DNA of 64,000 nt from Boesenbergia rotunda (GCA_024364735.1 JAGFNQ010000834.1:142297-206296); one strand, 5' to 3'; counted from the first letter of the stretch, positions 21,701 through 32,880 are shown. The notes: generated by a model from the letters alone, not told the origin. Numbers and translations: made by a program.

Positions 21701-23419
21701 CAATGTCTCAGGGCGAATGCTCTCGGTGAAGGAACAGGGAACAGACGGTGTGACGCGGGAGACGGCGGCACCGACGATTTGCTCTTGGTAGGGAAAAAGG
21801 GATGCAATGCACGACGCTAGTTTGCTGGCTGCATGTGGCTGCGACGAGCATGGCAGTGTGAGAGCTGCTTGGACATGGTGACAGTTGGCGACGACATCGG
21901 AGAAGGAGAGGGACGCAACATCGGTTGCTCGCGTGGACTGCGGAGCCGTGCCGGCGATCGGGAATGGAGAGGGAGAGGGAGGATGCAACAGTTGTTTGCT
22001 TGAGTGGACTGCAGAGGTCGGGCGCGCAGAGGGAGTGGGAGGACACAGCTGTCGCACGCAGGCAACAGGTGCCATTAGAGGGCAGCAGAGATGCAGAGGT
22101 CGTAGGGGAGGAGGATGAAGACGACCACATGAGTGATTAGGAGCGGAAGAGCAAAAAAAGGAGTCCAAAGTACCTGACAACCCCTTATCAACATGGCGAA
22201 GGAAAACCCTAAAAAGGGAAAGCTAAGGAAAAACCCTAAAAAAAACCCTTATCTACATGGCATTCTCTTCATATTCCCCACATCAGTGTATATGAAAGTT
22301 GATCGGACCGTCATGGAGTTGTATTAGGTTGGAACTTAACTAAGAGTGAAATGCATTTTTAGTTGATTAATTGTTACTGATGCCTTAGTTGCTTTTGATC
22401 ATGGGATATTAGAGAGCTCATGAGTACTTCTGTTCATGATCCTAAACAGTGGAGCAGAGGCATCCTTTCATTAAATACGACAGTGAAAGAGGTACAAGGT
22501 CAGGATGCAGACTCAGCGTTCTACAAACCGAATTTATTGATATCAATGATTTAGATCTTGTTGTCCACGAGCACAATGCATGTGCCCCAATATATTAAGC
22601 TGTGATACTCCGCCATATTATTGCTGTCGCAATTAAAGCTTACTGGATATATTCCTGGAATTCATGAACTCTAATCTACGTTAAGATTAATTAATTAGAT
22701 CAATACGTATCTGCAGTTATTTAATATCCTGTTTCTTGATTTTGTTCAGTTATCCGAGTGATGCCGATAAGCATTTATTGGCGAGGCAGACAGGTTTATC
22801 CAGGAACCAGGTTGGTCCTCTTCTTCTCCCCAAGATTTCTTGGTGTTCTCCCCTACTGATTGATTCTCTGTTTCATACTGTAATTGAACTGTAGGTTGCC
22901 AACTGGTTCATCAACGCAAGGGTGAGGCTATGGAAGCCAATGGTGGAGGAGATGTACCTACAAGAATCCAAAGAAGACGACGACAAGGAGGAAGAGGAGG
23001 AGGAGGAGCAGCCGCAGGAGCACAAGACGGAACCAAGACAACCGCACTCATCAGCTCAGCCAACGCAACTGAGACCCGAACCCGTTGTTCACGCGCCACC
23101 GGCAGAAACCGACGCCTCCCCGAGCACATCTTCCATGGCCCGGCTCCACCACCGCCTCCCGCCCTCCTCCGGAACCAGCCACCACGCTCCGAGCCTCGCC
23201 GGAGACGACGCTCTCCTTGGCGCCGGTGCCGAGGCATTCGCCGCCCAAGGCCGTAATCTCGGCGACATGTACCGGCTTGCCGGAGGAGCCAATGCGGCCG
23301 CGAGGTTCGGCGCAGGAGACGTGTCGCTCACGCTTGGGCTACGGCACACCGGCGGCGGCGGAGGCGGAAGCTCGTCGGAGAAGAGCAGGTTCTCTGTTCG
23401 GGACTTCAGCCACTGTTAA
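15785..23419 (+). CDS. BLH4-like: BEL1-like TALE homeodomain protein (BLH2/BLH4 type)
   Basis: Spliced exons 15785-16948, 17823-18208, 22750-22810 and 22895-23419 give 711 codons in a continuous frame. The start MGSVTTPL and following MSQGFHQGLFNF match the BLH2/BLH4 (SAWTOOTH) N-terminus. Order: N-terminal ZIBEL-like GLSLSLSSS (about 230), SKY box (SKYSKAAQELLEEFC, about 302-317), BELL domain (VERRYNHYCEQMQMVV, from 389), then a TALE homeodomain (about 493-555). The homeodomain has a three-residue loop (PYP) and WFINAR at 541-546. An acidic stretch and a C-terminal ZIBEL motif (DVSLTLGLRH, from 679) follow. The 61-base third exon is typical of BELL genes. The protein is a nuclear DNA-binding partner of KNOX proteins; Arabidopsis SAW1/SAW2 restrain KNOX expression in leaf margins. 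The ATG at 15692 was rejected because it precedes a likely leader-intron acceptor. Confidence 0.95.
16949..17822 (+). other. BLH intron 1, apparent GC-AG intron
   Basis: Family alignment needs Asp-Glu joined directly to Val-Glu-Arg-Arg. That places the junction after GAG at 16948, and the intron begins GCATGTAT, a GC donor, ending TGCAG at 17822. The nearest GT donor (16953) would add four bases and break the frame. The intron is 874 bases long and phase 0. Confidence 0.8.
18727..18808 (+). repeat. Direct repeat, copy 1 of 2
   Basis: About 82 bases starting ATTTAAACTTTGACAAAAG recur almost exactly at 19707-19787. The 900 bases between include the foldback below. It may be a segmental duplication or the ends of an unclassified insertion. 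Confidence 0.85.
18861..19014. repeat. Foldback element in BLH intron 2
   Basis: The outer arms are CTTCTTTTAATCTAA at about 18862-18876 and its complement TTAGATTAAAAGAAG at about 18998-19012. Inner arms centre on ATTCCACCTAACA (about 18902) and TGTTAGGTGGAAT (about 18977), with matching TATACCAAAT and ATTTGGTATA. It looks like a MITE-like foldback; no target duplication was identified. Confidence 0.65.
19707..19787 (+). repeat. Direct repeat, copy 2 of 2
   Basis: Pairs with 18727-18808; small indels only. Confidence 0.85.
19797..19865 (-). repeat. SINE-like fragment
   Basis: Contains AGGGATCGAACCGCGAAT, the reverse of a Pol III B-box-like phrase shared with the fuller copies near 47400-47576, 48850-49018 and 50395-50575. 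Only the tRNA-like end is present. Confidence 0.5.
19863..20038 (+). repeat. Two-copy tandem duplication
   Basis: Two units of about 88 bases (19863-19950 and 19951-20038) share AATGTTRAAAGATGAGTCA, GGTTAGCTATACTTGATATT and GAATCGATAGACTT, and both end AAGGAG. Confidence 0.8.
20830..21460 (+). repeat. Direct repeat pair in BLH intron 2
   Basis: A segment of about 135 bases at 20830-20970 recurs at about 21325-21460. It includes GTGTCATGTTGT, GATCGTGGGRGRTCAC and TATGTCAACCAT. The copies are diverged by roughly 15-20 percent by eye. The element type is not recognised. Confidence 0.65.
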
Positions 23420-24370
23420 TTTCGAGCAGAATTAAGCAGGGTATATGCTAGTTAAAATTAATCAACCATTGATGATTGATCTGCATATGTATTGATCCTT
23501 CTTTGCTATCTGCAACAAGTAAATTAAGATAGATATAGCAAGAACATAGAAATTAGTGTATGATATAGAATCTTTTGCAGGTTTAATTTTCTTCATTATT
23601 TTTCCTGTCAACTTGTGTATCTGAGAATAGTTAACACATAATGGTATTGGGAAGATATAATTATACTCGTACAGGTAATTGAATTGTGAATTTTTATTTC
23701 CTTCAAATCCGGTTTGGAATTAAGAGAAGACTGAAGCTTTATTTCTTTGAAATCAGAACTTCCCAAATTCTTTGATAAGTTCACATCTCTGGCTCTGGAA
23801 AGATCTCGACTACTTGCTCATCAGAACGAGAAGCTATTCAAGGATATCTTTATCCTTAATTGTCATTAAAAAAAGAAAATTATATGATTGTCTAATTTAT
23901 TTTATTAAGATTTTTAAGCATCCTGATGTGATGGAGATGCCAAGGGATACAATGGTTAAGGCACCAATCACCAAGAGAGGTGTCTTTCCGCAAAGAAAGG
24001 AAGAGTTGTGCCCTTTGTGAACTAAGATCGCCTTTTTGCTTGTTATTTAAAAGAAATCGATTGTTGCATCAAACAATCTGATAACTTTCTATTCTCTTTA
24101 CTTTTCTTTATTTGTTTTCTCAGTCTTTTCTCAAAGATCTAACTTAAATGTCGGAGTAGCCGAATTGAGTTCCGACTCGGCTATCCACTTAGTTTTTCTT
24201 GAGTCTTTTCATACCCTTGTTAGAAGAACTTCCTTGCTACTCGGTATTGAGAACACCGACTTGAAGAAAGTCGGTTTCCTAAAAGTTAACTGAAGTAAGT
24301 CAACCTACTAAAGACCAACTTGAAGAAGGTTGATCTAATAGAAGCCCGACTCTATTGAATCCTTATTTGA
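23420..24370 (+). other. BLH 3' flank and spacer
   Basis: AT-rich sequence after the stop codon, presumably holding the 3' UTR. No polyadenylation site can be assigned with confidence. No other gene was recognised. Confidence 0.4.
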
Positions 24371-24545
24371 TACACTATAAGAAAATCATTAATTAGCGAT
24401 AGAAGATTATTTTTGTCGTTAAGTAATGACGGATGGAATAAAAGTTTCGTTGCTAAAATAATGATGGAATATTGATTTTGTCATTAAATAATTAGCGACA
24501 AAACTATAATTTGATCGTTAATTAGTGACGAAATTAAGTTTCATC
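24371..24545 (+). mobile_element. CACTA-type transposon end (fragment)
   Basis: Begins CACTATAAGAAAATC, close to the terminal motif CACTACAAGAAAA of plant CACTA elements. It is followed by short subterminal repeats of TTAATTAGCGAC/TTTGTCGTTA type in both orientations. No transposase or opposite terminus was found nearby. A right-hand-type end occurs at 47820-47925, but these are probably separate insertions. Confidence 0.55.
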
Positions 24546-25050
24546 ATTGAAATGCTAATTAACTTTCCCAAATTCCCCTTTGTCACTCCTGATGTCCTCT
24601 TCTTCCGACAATCCCCAAACTCTATCCCGAATTCTCCTCTCCGCCAATCTCTTCTCATTGCATGGGCACCCAGTCTCCCAATCTTTCCTTGCGAGATGGG
24701 TAACCACGGAAGGTAATCCTGATCTCTTCTCTTCATCTCTCGTTGGTGTCAGACAAATGCAGTGAGCTAGGTGACCTAGCCCACGACCACCGCAAAACCA
24801 AGCCGGGCGGCCTAGCCCTCAACCTTGGGCACAATCTAGGTCGTGAGGTCACAAGGTAGGGCCCGTAAGCAGTGCACGGGCAAGCTAGACTGCGACCTCT
24901 GCCGTGAGGCCTAGTCATGCATCCAAGGGATGGTTGTGTGACGCGGTCGTGCCGTGCGACAAGTTCTTCGACACAACATTCTTCTCTGATTTCTTCTCCA
25001 ATTACTATAAATCATTTTCATTTGGTAGGAATTATTTCTTACTATCAACA
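24546..25050 (+). repeat. Possible LTR remnant ending before a primer-binding site
   Basis: The segment ends CTATCAACA at 25050, followed by ATGGTATCAGAGCATG, so it should be the 3' end of an LTR. Its beginning is not resolved. The internal region of this older element may have been the landing site for the Angela insertion at 25247. Confidence 0.45.
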
Positions 25051-25051
25051 A

Positions 25052-25063
25052 TGGTATCAGAGC
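25052..25063 (+). other. tRNA-iMet primer-binding site
   Basis: TGGTATCAGAGC matches the plant initiator methionine tRNA complement. It lies one base after the CAACA end of an LTR-like segment, so it marks a second, older retrotransposon outside the Angela element. Confidence 0.7.
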
Positions 25064-26452
25064 ATGTTTGCTGAAAATGAAATCCCTTAGAACGGATAAG
25101 AACCGAGCAATAGAAATCGTAATTTTGTGATTTCTGTCGTTGAGAAATCATGATTTCCCGTCAATGGCCGACACTCGGGAACACCCAGGGGTAACAGTCG
25201 GGATGACTCTTCCCAAAGCGAGTCGTTGTGACTTGCATCTTGACTTTGTTAGTGATATGAGAAAAGTGTCCTAAGACAATCGCCTTATGATTGTAATCAT
25301 TTATTTTAATAAATGAATATTCACTATTTGAGTATACATGTTTATGTATTTGATTGAGATCTTAAATCATTTACTGAATGTCCGCAATACAATTCACAGC
25401 ATGAGAGAATTTGTGATGAATTCACAACTAGTGATTATCTCTACATGTGCAATTGTGAAGTATTGAAATTGTCCCTAGTCGATGAATTGATAAAAACGGA
25501 CACTATCAATTCTGTTGAGACTGACATGGGTTATTCTCTAATCAGCTGATTCTCACTGGCTGGTGACATTGGGATGTCCGGAGATAAACATGAATGCTAG
25601 TTAAGGGAACTAGTTCATTGGAGTGACTGGTTGTAAAACATCATATGGTAGTCTACATATAGACATGTCAGTGAAGTTCTTATTGCAGCTTAAGTGCGAT
25701 GTTCGTTTGACTTGCGGTGTTCAAGTCATCTTGGTCATGGAGACTTATACTTTGACATCTTAAGCAAGCATCTCCAAGGAGGTGTGGACCCAGGATGATT
25801 GGGTATAAGCCGAAGTGCTCGAAGATGTTTGAACAGCCTACAAAGGATTCACCACTCCTTGCGAGGAGATGTATACCCAAGGCCTATCGTCGGATTGTTA
25901 CTCGAAGCCTCTGGCCAGAGCATGACATGTTCAGAGTATGCATCTCTTAGATACATGAGAGTAATTAGAATCCGTAGGACGAGAAAACGTTACTTGGGCT
26001 AGGTGTGACGTAGTCATCCTAGTGGGGACTGACACACATAGACCATGTCCTGAACCAAGTGGTTATAACATGGTGAAGGGAAGGGGCACGATTCATTATA
26101 GCTGCTGAAGGGTTTCAGAATTGTTTCTGAGGTCAACCGTTGATCTTTCGATTAATTGGGGATCATGATGTACTACTAGGTGCCACTCATGATCGTTCTA
26201 TAATTGGTTAATTATAGACGACCAACATAAATCGAAAGCCTATTTAGTCACACGTACTACGAGTAATCCGAGGGATTTAAAACGAGTTGAAAATTGGATT
26301 TTCCAATCAAGAGAGATTAGGTTTGGTTGAGCCAAACGATAAGTCGAATCTGAATTTTTCAGAGACGCATCGGAAGCGTAAAATGACTAAGTCTTTTGAA
26401 GACTTAATAGATGAATTAAATGAGTTTAATTCATTGGGGCGTGGCCTGGATA

Positions 26453-26494
26453 GGCCGGCCAAAGAGGGTCCCCACCCTCTTTGCTTGGCCGGCC
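26453..26494 (+). repeat. GC-rich hairpin in 5' LTR
   Basis: GGCCGGCCAAAGAGGGT pairs with ACCCTCTTTG plus TTGGCCGGCC across a very short loop, giving about 17 paired bases. The same hairpin is kept at 34089-34130 in the other LTR. Confidence 0.8.
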
Positions 26495-26599
26495 ACAACA
26501 AAGGGAGGGAACCAAATTGTTTGGTTCAATTTATAAAATAAATCAAGTGTGGTTTGTTTTATAAAATTATGGATGATATAAATTTTTTATATAAACAAA

Positions 26600-26945
26600 G
26601 GTTTGGTTTATTTTTCATGGAAATTAAAATGAACCAGGATTGGTTTATTTTATTTTATAAAATCAATCATGGATTGATTTACCATGATAAAAAAATTTAT
26701 ATAAAGAAATTTATATAAAATTTATTTTTCATGAAAATTAAAATGAACCATGGATTGGTTGATTTTATTTTATAAAATCAATCATGGATTTATTTACTAT
26801 GATAAAGAAATTTATATAAAAAAATTTATATAAAGAAATTTATTTTTCATGGAAATTAAAATGAACCATGGATTGGTTTATTTTATTTTATAAAATCAAT
26901 CATGGATTGATTTACCATGATAAAGAAATTTATATAAAGAAATTT
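26600..26945 (+). repeat. Three AT-rich tandem units in 5' LTR
   Basis: Units start TTTATTTTTCATGRAAATT at about 26606, 26719 and 26842 and include GATTGGTTTATTTTATTTTA and AAAATCAATCATGGATT. The matching block in the other LTR (about 34238-34590) also has three units, with small indels. Confidence 0.8.
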
Positions 26946-27147
26946 ATATGATAAATTTCTTATGAAAATTTATTCCATAAGAAAAAAGAGACTTAGTTGA
27001 TTTTTATCATGAATTAAAATATGATTTTAACCATGATATAAAATCAAGACTTGGCATGATGGAATAAGTCATAGAAAATTTATATGATAAATTTCTTATG
27101 AAAATTTATTCCATAAGAAAAAAGAGACTTGGCGGTTGAGAGGCCAC

Positions 27148-27155
27148 TATATAAA
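27148..27155 (+). promoter_or_regulatory. TATA box of 5' LTR
   Basis: TATATAAA in the context CCACTATATAAAGGACC, identical in the 3' LTR at 34778-34785. Transcription would begin about 30 bases downstream, dividing U3 from R. Confidence 0.75.
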
Positions 27156-27798
27156 GGACCCAAGGCAAGGCTTGGAATGAATTCGAAATAATCAAAGTAT
27201 TCTTGCTTGGGCTCTCTCCCTCTCCTCCCTTCTTTCTCTTGGCCGCCCTCTCCCTTCTTCTCCCTTCTTCTTGCCGTGATCACAAGGAGAAGCACCGAGG
27301 CGACAAAGTTCTTCCGTTGGGACGATCTTCCTCTCCGGCCATCATCACCTTGGGATTGGGCGCAAGTCATCTTCCTCCTTCTCGCCGGAATTGTGATTCC
27401 GGCCAACCTTGGTGGTGAGTTTTTCCGATGTGATTACTTCTCTCTTGGTTTTTGTCGCGTTCTCGGAGAATCTAGTAGTTCTCGAGAACACGAAACTCGT
27501 GGCTTTGCGAAGTCATCCCGAAGATACTCGGCGTGGACGCGAATAGAGGCGGAGCTTCGAAGGGACGCTTACGGTTGGATCTCGTCCCTTTCTTCGAGTT
27601 ACGCGAGGTAACAAGTAAATTAGTTTACGTTTCTGTAAAATTTTAAATATATGATCATGTCTACACAACATAAGGTTGCATGCTTAGATGTGTGGTTAAA
27701 TAATTTGAGAAATTATTTATGCTAAACCTTCCGCTGCACGTAATTAATTTTAAAATTACGAACCCGCATCCATGTCAACATGCACCCGGTCCCAACAG

Positions 27799-27812
27799 TG
27801 GTATCAGAGCCG
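27799..27812 (+). other. tRNA-iMet primer-binding site (Angela)
   Basis: TGGTATCAGAGCCG begins two bases after the 5' LTR end at 27797. Confidence 0.93.
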
Positions 27813-29573
27813 GATAGTGTTCGACATAATCATATAATTGTTTTGTGGAAAACTTTGTTATGATCTCAATTTTGGAAAAATTTTCAATTATGGAAACTTT
27901 CCAATTATGGTAAATTTTAGATTTAGGAATTTCAAAGTTTGGAAATCCTCATGAAATTTCGCAAACTTTTGAAATATCCCTGTTTCTGAAATTTTATGAT
28001 AATTGTGAAAACTTTCCATTTTTGGAAACTTTCCTATTTTGGAAATTTTCCAATTTTGGAAATACGTAAGTTTTCTTTGTACCAGAAACTTACAATTATT
28101 CTGAATTTTTTTTTTTGGAAACTTTCCATTTATGGAAAGCTCGCAATTTTGGGCACTTTCTTTCAAGAAAGTCTAGACAAATTATGGGAATATTAATTGG
28201 CATTTAAATTTATAATTGAAAATTAAATTATTTACAAAATTCTTTATTTTGGATTGAGCCTCGGGGAGCCGTCCAATTTAAAGTTAGTTGTTATAATTAA
28301 ATTTCCTAAATTGAATTTAAATTGTCAAATGTTTAATTTGGATTGAGCCTCGGGGAGCCGTCCAAATTATATTATCAATAAATTCTTATTTTGGATTGAG
28401 CCTCAGGGAGCCGTCCAAATTAAGTTATTTATTGATATTAATTTTTCATAAATAAAATATGTGATCAAATCTTGGAAATTTTTGAGGTGATTCTCAAACG
28501 ATAATTTCCTTATTTGATTTATGAGGTGATGCTCTTACATATTATTGTCTCCAAAATTAATTAGGAAAATTATTTTCTATAGAGTATATTTCCTTAAATA
28601 AGATTTTCATGAAAATAATATGTGGTTGAATTAAGGGAATCTGTCTCTTAACTTAATAAGATTTGATTTAGAGAAATCAAAGTCTTAAACATATTATTTC
28701 CGAAATTGATTATGACAATTTAGGAAATTGTTTTCCAAAACAATTCCTTGAATAAAGTGTGAAATTAGAATTAGGAAATCCGATTCCTAATTCAATTAAT
28801 GAGACTTGATAAATTAAGTCACATACATACTTTATTAAGGAAATCGTTAGAACATGACATAATTATATGTCATGAATGTGCTTAAAAGAAAAGGATGAGA
28901 CCCAAAACCCCTTACAAAATATTAAGGCCAACACCTTCCATTAATATGGTTAGAACCGGAGTTTTTTTTCTCGTTTGGGTTGATGGACACATTCATGCCC
29001 GGCTTGAACCTCGACATGTTCAAACCATGGAATTAGTTTATGATTAATATAGTTGGAGTCAGAGGTCAATCCTTAGTTTTGGTTGTTGGACACATCCAAG
29101 CCTGACTAAACGGTTGAATGAGCTCCAACCATATTAAAACTATTTCTTGATTAATGGGTCAGCCTTAAGCTTGGAGCATCGATTTGTTGTGTCACAGCCA
29201 AGGTCGATGTAAAGAGAGGTGCAGTTGGGTGCTATGTATATTGTTGCATACTTGTTAATGAGTTAACAACCCAATGATTTATGCAAACATTCAATTAGTT
29301 GATAACATAATGTGATAGTTACATATATGTAATATGTAATCGGTATAATTACCTACCTTCATAGCTAAGAATAACTTGATGGCCCCAGTCATGGTTGTTC
29401 TTATCTATGGATGGATATCAACCTATTTGGATATGTTCCTACGATCTCCCGAATTGATAAAAAGGGTTATTCAATTCGAAAAATAAATAGGATTTAATGA
29501 ATGTATATTGATGCATTCTTTATCATTCTCATCACATAACCTCAATTTGTATTTCTAGGATAATCACTTGATC
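27813..29573 (+). other. Untranslated leader of Angela element
   Basis: About 1.76 kb without a credible coding frame. At 27870-28150 it has many TTTGGAAACTTTCC-like phrases in both orientations. At about 28250, 28340 and 28390 a phrase GGATTGAGCCTCGGGGAGCC recurs three times. Later, GGTTGATGGACACAT and GGTTGTTGGACACAT phrases recur near 28975 and 29078. Leaders of this lineage are typically long and structured. Confidence 0.75.
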
Positions 29574-30215
29574 ATGTCTTCTCTGAATTTGCATTCCATT
29601 TTGGACACCAATAAGTTAACTAAGGACAAAAGGATTGAAAAAGCACCAAAAGGCACTTGCCATCATTGTGGCAAGGAGGGCCACTGGCGAAGAAACTGCA
29701 AGGTTTATCTTGAGTCCTTGAAGAAGAAGGCATCTGATGCCCCATCCTCTTCAGGCATCTTCGTTATTGAATGTCACTCTATTTCCTCGACCACCCGGGT
29801 ACTTGATACTGGGTGTAGTTCACATATATGTAATGACATACAGGGGCTAAGGAATAGAAGAAGACTCGTCAAGGGAGAAGCGAATTTGCGAGTTGGAAAT
29901 GGAGCAAAGATTGCTGTTGTTGCCATCGGAACATATTTGCTAAAGCTCCCTACTAGATTTGTCTTAGAATTGGATAATTGTCATTTTGTTTCTTCGTTAA
30001 TAAAGAACATTGTATCTATTTCATGCTTGAATGAAAAGGGTTACCATTTAACTTTTAGTAACAATTGCTGTTACATAACTTTAAATAGTGTTCTTTATGG
30101 GACCGGAACTTTATGCAATGGTATCTACACGTTAGATTTATCCGGTGACATTTTCAATATCGAAGTTAGCAACAAACGTGCTCGAATAGATAATCAAATA
30201 GACTCCTATATGTAG
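29574..30215 (+). pseudogene. Angela gag (deleted) fused to zinc knuckle and protease
   Basis: The ATG at 29574 starts SSLNLHSILDTNKLT, the usual Gag N-terminus of this lineage. It then jumps in frame to KAPKG and the zinc knuckle CHHCGKEGHWRRNC. About 200 or more residues of capsid are missing, yet the frame continues into protease (LDTGCSSHIC). A TAG at 30213-30215 replaces what is Trp in relatives, just before the integrase zinc-binding segment. No particle could be built from this Gag. Confidence 0.88.
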
Positions 30216-31319
30216 CATTGTCGTCTTGGCCATATAAGCAAGAAACGCATGACCAAATTACACCGATGTAGAATTCTGGAATCATTTGAACCTGGTTCAT
30301 TTGATACATGCGAATCATGCCTAAAAGGCAAGATGGCCAAATTACCCTTTTCCGGAAAAGGTAAACTAGTGGGATAATTGCTTGGTCTAATACATACTGA
30401 TGTATGTGGACCAATGTCAACTCTTGCACAAGGAGGCTATAGCTACTTCATTACCTTTATCGATGATCACTCACGATTCGGGTATGTGTTCTTAATGAAA
30501 CACAAATCTGAAGCTTTTGAGAAATTCAAAGAGTTCAGAAGTGAAGTAGAGAAACAGCTTGGCAAAAGTATTAAGATACTTCGATCCGATCGGGGTGGTG
30601 AATACTTAAGTCAAGAGTTTCAAGATTATCTTAGGGACAATGGGATATTGTCTCAATGGACTCCGCCATATACACCACAGCATAATGGTGTATCTGAGAG
30701 GCGTAACCGAACCTTGATGGACATGGTTAGATCTATGATGAATCATGCAACTCTTCCAAAATCCTTTTGGGGCTATGCGCTTAAGACAGCTGTTTACTTG
30801 CTAAACAGAGTCCCGACCAAGGTAGTCTCTACTACTCCATATGAGACGTGGAATAGTAAGAAATCTCATTTATCTCACCTAAAGATATGGGGTTGTCCTG
30901 CTTATGTAAAGCGGACTATATCAGACAAATTGGATGCTAAGTCTGATAAATGTCTATTTATTGGATACCCTAAGGAAACGAAGGGTTACCAATTCTATCA
31001 TCCCTTGGAACAAAAGGTGTTTGTTTCAAGGCATGCTGTATTTCTAGAGAAAGAATTTCTTTTACAAGAAAACAGTGGGAGTAGCATTGAACTTGAAGAA
31101 GTTCAAGAAACTCCAATAGACATTACAGAGACACCTAGTCTAGACCCACAATCGATAACTCATAATGATGAGCTATCAGTTGAACCTAAAACAACACCAC
31201 TTCTTCGTAGGTCTGATAGGACACGCAATATTCCAGAGAGATACGGATTTCTCATAAGTGAATCGAACGACGTGTTACTCATTAACAAAGACGAACCTAT
31301 CAATTATGAAGATGTTTGA
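30216..31319 (+). pseudogene. Angela integrase, interrupted
   Basis: In the same frame after the TAG, the HHCC zinc-binding region is visible (HCRLGH, CESCLKGK). A second stop lies at about 30375 before LLGLIHTDVCGP. The catalytic triad is complete: D in IHTDVCGP, D in LRSDRGGEYL, and E in NGVSERRNRT. The C-terminal region (KCLFIGYPKETKGYQF) continues to a TGA at 31317-31319. The reading frame shifts before RT. Confidence 0.88.
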
Positions 31320-31339
31320 ATAATTCAGAAAGGGATAAA

Positions 31340-32866
31340 TGACTTGAAGCCAAGAAGTCAGAAATGGATTCCATGTACAAAAATCAAGTATGGGACTTGG
31401 TTAACCCACCTGAAGGGATTAAGCCCATAGGGTGCAAGTGGGTTTTCAAGAAGAAAACTGACATGGAAGGTAATGTTGTTACCTTTAAGGCTAGATTAGT
31501 GGCAAAAGGATATCGTCAGAAATAAGGAATTGATTATGACGAAACCTATTCGCCAGTAGCTATGCTTAAATCCATTCGGATGCTCCTGGCCATAGCAACT
31601 CATTATGATTATGAGATATGACAAATAGATGTGAAAACAGCTTTCCTTAATGGAAACCTGCTTGAGGATGTATACATGATACAACCTGAAGGTTTCACAA
31701 CGGTTGATAAAACTAAAGTATGCAAGCTTCGACGATCCATATATGGACTAAAGCAAGCATCCAGGAGCTGGAACATCCGTTTTGATGAGACAATCAAAGA
31801 GTTTGATTTCTCACAAAATCCTGACGAACCTTGTGTGTACAAGAAGGTTAGTGGGAGTGCAGTCGTATTCCTAATGTTATATGTCGATGACATATTACTT
31901 ATAGGAAACGATATATCAGTCTAACAGTCAGTTAAAATTTGGTTGTCCAAAACTTTCTCCATGAAAGACCTGGGAGAAGCAACCTATATCCTTGGGATTA
32001 GAATCTATAGAGATAGATCAAAACGATTGCTTAGTCTTTTGCAGTCTACATATATAGACCGAGTGCTAAAAGGGTTTAGCATGTCGGAATCCAAGAAAGG
32101 TTACCTTCCCATCAGGCATGGGATCAACCTTTCGAAGTCTATGTGTTCACGCACAGAAGACGAGAGGATTTGCATGAATAAGATTCCTTATGCATCCGCG
32201 ATAGGATCTATCATGTATGCTATGTTATGTACTAGGCCCGATGTATCGTATGCTCTGAGCATCACAAGCAGATACCAGTCTGATCCAGGAATGGATCATT
32301 GGGCGGCTGTCAAGACAATCCTCAAGTACTTAAGAAGAACTAAGGATGTGTTCCTAATATATGGAGAAGGTGATATGGTAATACGTGGGTATACAGATGA
32401 CAGTTTCCAGACAGATAAGGATGACTCCAAATCTTAGTCTGGATACGTATTTATTTTGAATGGAGGTGCAATAAGTTGGAAGAGTTTCAAGCAAGACACC
32501 GTAGCGGATTCTACCACGGAAGGGGAATATATTGCAGCTTTGGAAGCAGCAAAGGAAGCAGTCTGGATCAAGAAGTTCGTCTCAGAACTTGGTGTGGTTC
32601 CAACCATTGATGAAGCAATACCGGTTTATTGTGACAACAATGGAGCTATTGCACAAGCAAAGGAACCAAGGTCTCATCAGCGATCCAAACATATGCTTCG
32701 CCGCTATCATCTGATCAGAGAGATTATAAGTAGGAATGATATACAAATTGAGAAAATTCCCACTGAAAGGAATTTAGCGGGTCCTTTAACTAAGGCCTTG
32801 CCTCAAAGCAAGTTTGAGGGTCATATTAGAACCTGTGGTATTGGATACCGTAGCGATTGGCATTAG
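31340..32866 (+). pseudogene. Angela reverse transcriptase and RNase H, interrupted
   Basis: One frame from about 31345 carries RT (CKWVFKKKTDMEG, DVKTAFLNG, LYVDDILLIGND) and RNase H (GYTDDSFQTD, TEGEYIAALEA, YCDNNGAIAQA, RSKHMLRRYH). Nonsense codons occur near 31523 (TAA), 31619 (TGA), 31922-31924 (TAA) and 32435-32437 (TAG). Most stand where relatives have Gln or Trp, so single C-to-T or G-to-A changes explain them. The frame ends at 32866, just before the polypurine tract. Confidence 0.9.
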
Positions 32867-32869
32867 GCC

Positions 32870-32880
32870 AAGTGGGAGTT
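32870..32880 (+). other. Polypurine tract
   Basis: AAGTGGGAGTT adjoins the 3' LTR start at 32881 and is the plus-strand primer site. Confidence 0.9.

Larger units (their letters stand above)
18209..22749 (+). other. BLH intron 2, repeat-rich
   Basis: Donor GTACGT at 18209 and acceptor TTCAG at 22749 bound a 4541-base intron inside the homeodomain codons (Pro split two plus one). It holds direct repeats, a foldback, a tandem duplication and a SINE-like fragment, listed separately. A GC-rich block at 21600-22140 also contains frames on both strands without recognisable identity. Most of the excess length appears to be transposon-derived. Confidence 0.85.
25247..27797 (+). repeat. 5' LTR of Angela-type element
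   Basis: Starts TGTTAGTGATATG and ends GGTCCCAACA, directly followed by GTGGTATCAGAGCC. It holds a GC-rich hairpin, three 115-120 base tandem AT-rich units, a TATA box at 27148-27155 and a CT-rich stretch just after the expected transcription start. Small frames in it (for example 26287-26541) recur in the other LTR but resemble no protein. Confidence 0.95.

Noticed and set aside
21695..22180. Cys/Ser-rich frames in the GC-rich part of BLH intron 2
   Set aside because: Open on both strands, repetitive, and with no known domain.
22195..22255. Telomere-like AAACCCTAAA phrases in BLH intron 2
   Set aside because: Only a few irregular copies; no tandem array, so not an interstitial telomere.
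25052..25063. Assigning this primer-binding site to the Angela element
   Set aside because: It lies outside the GACTT-bounded insertion, which has its own site at 27799.
26287..27611. Small frames inside the Angela LTR, repeated in the other LTR
   Set aside because: They are present twice only because LTRs are duplicated; no protein similarity.
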